From: Schizophyllum amplum
Taxonomy: Eukaryota > Basidiomycota > Agaricomycetes > Agaricales > Schizophyllaceae
Assembly: GCA_007026445.1 (NCBI GenBank)
Contig: VDMD01000001.1
Span: 1,736,001-1,800,000, forward strand
Direction of reading: 5' to 3'
DNA length: 64,000 bases
In this document: positions 57,749 through 64,000 of the stretch, in pieces
Layout of the letters: each line of letters starts with the position of its first letter
How positions within the stretch are numbered: position 1 is the stretch's first letter
Position numbers and translations under genes: made by a program
The notes under the pieces: model-generated
Told to the model about the DNA's origin: nothing
The model's input: only the letters and a program-made list of their open reading frames with translations
Databases searched by the model: none

Positions 57749-59915
57749 ATGCCATGTCGGTATAGCGGGCTCGCCAGGCTCCCCGCAGGCCGCGCCTCTC
57801 GTCGTGAATGCGCGAGAAGAGCGCCATACACATGTCTTCGTCTATACACCGACGCCGCCGCCGTATCTTCGCAAGACGCGACCCCCCAGCAGGCTCCCCC
57901 TCGTCCTGGCCAGCAGTCGTCTGCATTGGCCACTATCATTCAGGCCAATGCGCCGTATCGGACGCTGGTCACCAAAACACAAGCCGTAGTCCTTGATGTC
58001 CTTCCGAGGCTGTCGAGCCGGAGGCAGCCGACTGACCAGCGTTTCTGGGACAGTATACTCAAATACGCGATTCGTGAACTGGACGAGATGGAAGAGCAGT
58101 GCCGCGAAGGCAAGGCGCGATCACCTTTGAGAGTCCTAGGTGCGTCTCGCGGTCCTGCGCGCATAACTGTTGTCTTATTTCCTGAGGCAGTATGCGGCGT
58201 GGGGGAAGACTCTGGCGCACGGGAACTTGTCACGGCACTCACCGAAGAGCCCTTTTCGTCAAGTAAGGCGGCATCACGATGGGAGAATGTTCAAGGTGAC
58301 CGCCTTCAGATCCGGTGCGTATGCCATCGGTGGCGCGCGACAAGCGATCACTGACCTGCCGTAGGTCCGACGGACTCTCTGAGTCCAATACTAGAGAAGA
58401 CGACAAGGATTCGACATTCGTCGTCAGCTCTCCGTGGCTCAACGCCCTCGACGCGGAAGTCTTCGAACTACGGCGCCCTCTTTCTTCGGAGAGTGCGAGC
58501 TATGCGTTTAGGGCTCACGTCCCCATCATAGTCCGCAACCCGGCCGTGACGTCCGATGAGCCTGTTCCACTTCCTATTCACAGCCCACTTAAGCTGTTGA
58601 TCCTCAACGCCCCACCGCGCGGACCCCTCCCCGACCACCCTACTACCATCGCCGTTGATACGCAGCGGGCGGCTGCGGCGCTCGAGACGCTTAACGCGAA
58701 CCCCGGATCCCCTGCAGCCGTACAACTATACCAGCACGACTTCGCCGCATCCAATATCCAAGCCGTCTTCGACGCGATCCGCGCGCGCATCTCGGCACTC
58801 GGACCAGCGCGTAGGGATGCGCGCCGTACATACGTGCACGGCGTGCTACTCGGCGCATTTGCAGCCTGCCATGACGCACTCGCTAACGCGCGCAGCGAGT
58901 GCGAAACGGTAGAGGACCGCATAAGCGCACTTGAGCGACGTGTGGAGGAGTATCGAGAAGCAGCACCTCGCGCGGTGCTACAAAACGGCAATCACGTGAC
59001 GCGCGCCCTCGAACACACGGAGCGGCGGCTGACGGAGGTGCTTGACCGCTTGACTTGGTGGCGGATGGTGTCGCGCGTCGATGAAGTCTCGAACGTGGTC
59101 GCGGACGCCGTCGAGCGCCTCTGGTGCACCGAGCTCGAACAGCATGTTAGTTTATCGACTTGCGCGAAAGTCTCTCGCTGACGATACTCCTCAGCTCGTC
59201 TTCCACACCGGTCGTTTGGCCGCTGTACGTGCCGAGCTGGAGGCGGAAGCGCTTGGACTCGTGTCACCGGAAGGCGCACCATTCGCGTCCGCCGTCTTGC
59301 GTAACGACCTCGCAAGTCTCGCCGTCACGCCCTCTACCGCTCTTTCGCCCGTCGCGCTCACTGGCCCCGTACATGTACGTCGTGCGCAGATGGTGCACTA
59401 CGCGACACCGCGTCTACATGCTGCTGGCCAGCGCTCTGTTCTTCTCGCCGTGGGAGGCGCGGGCGCTGGCAGCGCGACTGCGATCGCATCGTGGTTCGCT
59501 AGCCTCGGTGTGGCGGAAAGCGTACTGAATGCGCTAGTCGCGGTCGGCATGACGCCGACGACTGCGACGGGCGCGGGTATCTTGGTGGCGCTGGCAAGTG
59601 TGCGTGTAGCGATGGGTCGGTGGGAGAAGGCGAAGCGACGCTGGTGGGGAGACTGGAAGCGCGTTTCAGAGGGCCTTGAGAGGGACTTGAAGGTGATTAG
59701 CCATATTCCTGCGATTCTTCCGGCACTGACGAGGTCTGCAGAGTACACTAGACACTGTCATGAGGCAAAGGATATCTGCGGTACCGGACATGGCGTGCAA
59801 GGGTGTCTTGCAGCTGGTGGAGCAGCGGCGAGAAGCCATGGCAGTGCAGGATGAGGCCTTACGGGAACTCGAGGCTGAGCAGCAGGCGCTTTCTGGGGAG
59901 GGAAAGAAGCAGTAG
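57749..59915 (+). CDS. Mitochondrial protein resembling fungal Mmc1
   Basis: The ATG at 57749 gives MPCRYSGLARLPAGRASRRE then ARRAPYTCLRLYTDAAAVSS, an Arg-rich amphipathic presequence. The frame goes on with FWDSILKYAIRELDEMEEQC. After introns come STFVVSSPWLNALDAEVFEL, then ARRTYVHGVLLGAFAACHDA and a coiled-coil-like RISALERRVEEYREAAPRAV. Next are ALEHTERRLTEVLDRLTWWR then MVSRVDEVSNVVADAVERLW, LVFHTGRLAAVRAELEAEAL, and two hydrophobic segments (SVLLAVGGAGAGSATAIASW, VALASVRVAMG). Then WEKAKRRWWGDWKRVSEGLE and a final exon with RQRISAVPDMACKGVLQLVE. The L-T-W-W-R and R-W-E-(K/R)-A-K-R-R-W-W blocks match what I remember as the Mmc1 C-terminal family of fungal mitochondrial proteins. Molecular role is not known to me. 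The stop is at 59913-59915. Confidence 0.7.
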
Positions 59916-60033
59916 TTGCGCAGTGTCGTCTGCATATGCAGACCGCGCTACATCCCCTTGGCCTATGAAGCGTGATATTACACCAGTACAATCAACATTA
60001 CTTATGTTCCGCGCGACCATAAACGTGCCGCCC

Positions 60034-61069
60034 TTAGCGTGATCCTGATACAGTAATTTTAGGCAAAGGAGGAGCTCTGCTGCTGGAGACGCGCGGTGTG
60101 CGGTCGTCGTCTTCGTCGCTATCACCAATGCCGAAGAGCTCCTCGCGCTCATCCCACACGTCCTGCAATGCGACGGACCCCTTGCCGGGCTTTGTCGGTT
60201 GTTGGTGAGTTGGCAGGAGCTGGTCACCAACAAGTTCGTCGTCATCTTCCTCGTAGTCTGATTGCGAAGTATCCAGCGGTCGGTAGAGGCGGGCGATCTG
60301 CGCATATACGTTTGAGTCTGTAGTCGGTAACCGTGAGGACCGGCTTACCTCTCGCCTATGTCTATAGTATTTCTCGAGGTGGTAGGAGATGTACAGGCCG
60401 ACGGATGCACCGCAGAGGTTGGCCTGGAGGCGGTCAGCGAGGCAATATGCGAGTGAATGGCATGGAGCGTACGACGATGTCTCCAAACTGGAATTCCTTA
60501 TACTGCAGCTGGGTTAGAATGTGGCGAGAGTGAGTTGATCCAGCACCCATACTTACTGGTAACATAGACTGCACAAACTCGCTCATGATTCCCCCGCAGA
60601 AGAAGCAGAAGAATGCCGTGAATATCTGACCCGCATGTCGCCAGAACCATACACGTCTTGCTTCCCTGTGCCGTGTTAGCGTTGTCCCCAAATGTCAGAA
60701 CCGTGTACGCACTCCTCGACGTCAATGATAAAGTAGAACACGCCCGTCGCAAGCATGAAGCACAAGAAGTGCAGCAACTTGTCGTTCAGCGGCAGCGAGT
60801 GCGAGAGGTTCGTAAATCCCAAGAACGCAAGCACAATCATGACCGCGCAAGTGAGGACGATGAACCACTGCGACAAGGCGAGCTTAGATTCTATGCGTAA
60901 GGGGGACTATACGAGGGTTGCGCACGGGGCGGAAGCGGACGTGCTGGGAGAGACTCCCGAGCTTCTGGGCCGGCAGCGCGCCTAGGCGATGGGACTTCAT
61001 GATAGACTTCCCTGCGCGGTGCAGCAGCCGGCGGACGCCGCGGCCGGAGAGTGCTTCGGCGGGGGACAT
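60034..61069 (-). CDS. VanZ-like membrane protein
   Basis: Read from the minus strand, a probable first exon starts at the ATG at 61069 (MSPAEALSGRGVRRLLHRAG) and ends at about 60930. A 43-bp intron leads to LALSQWFIVLTCAVMIVLAF then LGFTNLSHSLPLNDKLLHFL (60740-60880) and LATGVFYFIIDVEE. Next is ARRVWFWRHAGQIFTAFFCF then FCGGIMSEFVQSMLP (60560-60660), YKEFQFGDIVA, and NLCGASVGLYISYHLEKYYR. The 'N-D-K-L-L-H-F...G-G...E-x-x-Q...F...D-x-x-x-N-x-x-G' order is that of VanZ-family proteins (four helices, first known from teicoplanin resistance), which in fungi occur without a known role. The tail is acidic (DYEEDDDELVGDQ) and ends at 60034. The 5' exon is the least certain part. Confidence 0.75.
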
Positions 61070-61868
61070 GGTGGATGGCGGGAACAAGCTTGGGACAAGC
61101 AGCAGATGACACGCACCGAGCCGGACCATCGGTCCGATGGACAAGTCCCTGACCACTTGGCCCAGGGTACAAGATATGCACCACTCGACCTGTGCCAGTC
61201 AAATATTCGTGAAATCCTTAGATATATGGGGGATCTGTAGCGCAGCATGTAATCTAGGATATCCTGAAATTTCATAGGGCAGGCGGCAATTCCCGAACAG
61301 GTGCATTGCCCTATCACCACAGACAGCACCGTCGTTGCTCAGAGATAATTCTCACAAATATTTATGCTAAGAGATAATAGTCTTCTGCATGGGCACGACT
61401 ATTCCCAAAGCATTTGAAGACGTAACCGGCGAGTTGTGGCTTGCAGACTCAAAGTGGTGCATATCTGCCAGGTCAGGGACGGTATGTGACACTCACGTGC
61501 TGGCTCGAACGTCCGTCGCATCGGCGCCAGTCTCGGGCTATCGACTCTCGATAGTTTGACGACGATGACTCAGGCCTGTCTACGGTGTACTTGAATAGAC
61601 ACGGTTCCGTAGGTGTTCTGAGCCCCAATGCTCCTCCTTCTACGATTTTGTCACGTATGCGGCGCATCATTGAACAGAGACGTCACACTCACTTCATTAC
61701 ATATATCCGTTATTGGACGAGCGAAAATCGCTGCTCCGCTAGAATTTGGTGCCACTATATATCTCGGGGGGAATAACTGCCGAATCAGGACAGCCTGCGA
61801 GTCAACTGACTACGGTGTAGTGTATAAGTAAAACTTAAAGCTAGCTCTCGTCTTGCTTATCAACCCCC
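61070..61868. other. Divergent intergenic region
   Basis: 0.8 kb between VanZ-like and zinc-finger genes. AT-rich parts are at about 61340-61380 and 61700-61830, including actatatatc (about 61754) and gtgtataagtaaaac (about 61819), either of which could act as the core promoter of the zinc-finger gene. I see no coding sequence. Confidence 0.4.
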
Positions 61869-62892
61869 ATGAACCCCCACTGGAACTCGTTTGCTGCGCC
61901 TACACAGGGAGCGGATGGCAGAGCTGCGTCCCATCCTCACCCTGCATATCCGAGTACGGAGCAGGCACACGAGTGGTGGAAGGCGTGGGACGAGAGGTAT
62001 GGGAATGCACCCGTCGTATTCCACCCGTTCGAGGAGGTCCGTGCTGTTCAGAGCTTGCACGCGTGCGGTATGCTGACTTGGAGCAACCTTCAGAGTAGGA
62101 CCGCGTACACTCAGAGCGAGCTGTTGCCTGTCTCCGGCTTCGTCTCCCAACTGGCACCCACCTCGGGCGTCTCTGGTCCATCCACTAGCGCTGCTTCATC
62201 TGCCTCAGATCCTTCGGCGCCTTCATCCAGCGCAGCTGTGTTCGTCCCAGAGACTTCTGCGCCCACCTCCTCCCCTACACCTCAGAGTCAGTCCCTGGGC
62301 GCGCCGCCGACCTTTGTCCAGACCCGAAGCCGCGGAGGGCCACCACATATATGCCCTGTCTGCGAGAAACACTTCACAAGGTGCGTCACTGAAGGCGGCT
62401 TGCATGAGATGTCATCGTTCCGTCATCTTACGCACCTGCAGACCCAGCACGCTCGCCACGCATATGAACATTCACACGGGCACTACACGTACGTGCTGAA
62501 GGCCCCTGGTCTGTGAGGTTCTTGGTGCTGATCTTCGCCTTTTTTATGTAGCATACGCCTGCGGCTTTCGAGGATGTAACGCTCGCTTCAACGCCCGCTC
62601 GAACGCTACGCGACACCGCTATCTTCACGGTTCGACCTTCGCGCAAGAACAGGCCGCCGCGGAAGCGAAAGCTAAACGCGGAGTAGGGCCAGTGTTCGTG
62701 GAGCCGGTTATCATGGGCGAGAGCGAGGCGGCGGAGTCGAGCAGGGCGGCGGACCTCAGCAAGACGAAGGCCTCAAGCTCTCGGAATAGGGCGGAGGTGC
62801 GCTGGATGCCGGTCAATCAGGCGAAAAGGGAGCGCATCTCCTATACCCTCGACGAAAACCCACCGGGCACAGGGGGTGCTTCCCGCGCGTAG
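61869..62892 (+). CDS. C2H2 zinc-finger protein, probable transcription factor
   Basis: The ATG at 61869 gives MNPHWNSFAAPTQGADGRAA and a Ser/Pro/Thr-rich region to 62330. Then comes HICPVCEKHFTR, broken by a 61-bp intron (donor about 62381), and continuing PSTLATHMNIHTG: the first C2H2 finger (C-x2-C-x12-H-x3-H). A second intron joins YACGFRGCNARFNARSNATR then HRYLHG, the second finger (C-x4-C-x12-H-x3/4-H). The linker between fingers is the usual H-T-G-x(3)-Y. The C-terminal part is Lys/Ala/Ser-rich and ends GGASRA with the stop at 62890-62892. Two adjacent fingers at the C-terminal half are usual for small fungal C2H2 regulators. The target is unknown. The first in-frame Met is used as the start. 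Confidence 0.85.
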
Positions 62893-63418
62893 CGAGTAGA
62901 CAGGGCGGTTGTCCCACCAGCACGATTACGGACGATACCCAGGATAGGCTATATCGTGTTTTATGGATATGGGGGAGTCACTGTCGCGCTTTATGGATGT
63001 CTGGAAGTTTGAACATTGCGTCGAATCTTGTTGTCCTTTGTAAGTACGCAGTGACTGTTTCAATTTCGATAATGCCTCGATTGTGCGTTCACTTATGTGT
63101 ATGATTCAGCGAACTTGGCAAGTCGAAGGACTCTGACTTACCGTGCGGCATGCGCAAGTTTTCACGCAATTGCAACTCAAGATCAACGCAAGACGGTAGT
63201 TGGTGGCGCTGGCCGAGCCACGTGGAATGTCCGTCTAGCATAGTCCACGGATGCGACGGCTTAAACTTCGACTGGAACTCAACTCGTACATAACTCGTTC
63301 ATGTAGCAATCTTCGTGCTCGTGATCAACACCTCTCTTCGAGCCCGCATAAGTACACGGGATTGCGCAGTCGTATTTTTTGTATACAGTCTCCGAGTAGT
63401 CAAAGGTACCGAGATAGA
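62893..63418. other. Intergenic between convergent genes
   Basis: 3' flanks. A short near-repeat (cgcgctttatggat / cgtgttttatggat) lies at about 62956-63000. I see no gene. Confidence 0.45.
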
Positions 63419-64000
63419 TCACAGGACGCTCGGCTCAGGCCATTGAAAGTCTATCTTCCCCTCCAAGCCCGCTGCTGACCATAAAGCCGCCACCGCAGAG
63501 AACGGCAAACCAGAATCAACAGGCTGTCCCGTAGCCAGTGCTGGCCTCACCAGCATTGGCAGAGTCGCGAGTAAGACGGTGGCCGCCCACAGGCGCCCGA
63601 CCGCCCACGTCGCTGCGTTCTCCTTCATCCCAGCCTTCTTGGCCAGCGCGATGACCCCGTCCTCGAACGTGATGGCAATTGCTTGCAGCATGAAGAAGGG
63701 CACGGAGTCCCCGACGGTGACATCGATCTGCCGGTCGCCCCAGGTGTGCGTGAGGCCGGAGGCGAGGAAGCCGACGTAGAGCTGGATATACGACGACGCG
63801 TTGGTACCACGTTGTACGCCAAGAAGGTGCACGACGGCCTTCCCCGTAGAGGCGACGTACTGCGGTCGGGTAAGCATTGTGAAGGAGCGTAGAGGAACTA
63901 TACGCACACGACGCATGAGTTGATGCCAGACACGGCTGAGTGGGTCCTTAGCGACCGCATTGCGAGGATAGAGGTCTTTGGGCTTACCCCCACACCTTCC
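63419..64000 (-). CDS. Wax-synthase-like MBOAT acyltransferase, C-terminal part
   Basis: The gene enters from the right edge. The first visible exon reads DPLSRVWHQLMRR (about 63915-63960), with the W-H-Q motif of fungal wax-synthase-type acyltransferases (also found as acetyltransferases in terpenoid clusters). After an intron (63857-63911) comes YVASTGKAVVHLLGVQRGTN, then YIQLYVGFLASGLTHTWGD, the block with the catalytic-site His, and VPFFMLQAIAITFEDGVIAL. A hydrophobic segment (RLWAATVLLATLPMLVRPAL) and a short tail EGKIDFQWPEPSVL close the gene, with the stop at 63419. The substrate cannot be inferred. No other lipid or terpene gene lies next to it inside the window. Confidence 0.78.
   Translation of the reverse strand, partial: GRCGGKPKDLYPRNAVAKDPLSRVWHQLMRRVRIVPLRSFTMLTRPQYVASTGKAVVHLLGVQRGTNASSYIQLYVGFLASGLTHTWGDRQIDVTVGDSVPFFMLQAIAITFEDGVIALAKKAGMKENAATWAVGRLWAATVLLATLPMLVRPALATGQPVDSGLPFSAVAALWSAAGLEGKIDFQWPEPSVL

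Noticed and set aside
40955..64000. Terpenoid biosynthetic cluster (UbiA-type gene plus wax-synthase-like acyltransferase)
   Set aside because: The two genes are more than 20 kb apart with housekeeping genes between them, and no P450, synthase or cluster regulator is present.

Overview
The window is nuclear DNA from a filamentous basidiomycete, most likely an Agaricomycete. Nearly every gene is broken by several short (about 45-65 bp) GT-AG introns. Intergenic gaps are mostly 0.3-1.3 kb, and several proteins resemble families I know mainly from Agaricomycetes. About 25 genes are supported. I read them by joining frames across introns by eye, so internal exon borders are manual calls and the outer limits are better supported than the inner ones. 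I recognise no rRNA, tRNA, CRISPR array or bacterial-type operon.

Layout, left to right: the 3' end of PEX5 (1-1031, +); a BTB/POZ coiled-coil protein (1522-2861, +); the nucleoporin NUP50/NUP2 (3554-5638, -); the membrane-tethered transcription factor MGA2/SPT23 (6027-9700, -); the Golgi GDPase GDA1 (10153-11958, -); a low-complexity conserved hypothetical (12477-13868, -); the tubulin-like Misato/DML1 (14511-16618, -); a WOPR (Gti1/Pac2) regulator (17750-18740, -); the meiotic double-strand-break protein REC114 (20053-21395, +); Ap4A phosphorylase APA2 (22104-23323, -); and a four-pass membrane protein (23755-24370, -). Next comes a tandem pair of large paralogues with a GHKL-ATPase-like motif and a C-terminal coiled coil (24983-28426 and 28666-32000, both +). 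These are followed by the TORC2 subunit AVO1/SIN1 (32545-35578, -), divergent from dihydroxy-acid dehydratase ILV3 (35900-38828, +); a small single-pass membrane protein (39028-39689, -); a UbiA-type prenyltransferase/terpene cyclase gene broken by a transposon (40955-42895, +); a secreted Ifi-6-16-like protein (43336-44442, -); glycine cleavage T protein GCV1 (44859-46523, +); a single-pass surface protein (47423-49314, -); a large protein ending in a HicA-like fold (49853-52823, +); an MDR oxidoreductase (53135-54779, -); a broken F-box gene whose 3' end is a second HicA-like domain (55935-57316, +); a mitochondrial Mmc1-like protein (57749-59915, +); a VanZ-family membrane protein (60034-61069, -); a C2H2 zinc-finger protein (61869-62892, +); and the end of a wax-synthase-like MBOAT gene (63419-64000, -).

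Most of the window is housekeeping: peroxisome import, nuclear transport, Golgi nucleotide metabolism, TORC2, branched-chain amino acids and the glycine cleavage system. It is not a biosynthetic cluster. Three things stand out. (1) A tandem pair of about 3.3-kb GHKL-like genes keeps the same architecture in both copies. (2) Two short non-autonomous DNA transposons sit inside exons, a 740-bp foldback element with a 6-bp target duplication in the UbiA gene and a 457-bp TA-flanked element in the F-box gene. In both cases removing the element and one target copy restores the frame exactly. (3) The F-box gene appears chimeric: its 3' end repeats the HicA-like 3' end of the gene 4 kb upstream, including intron positions and phases.
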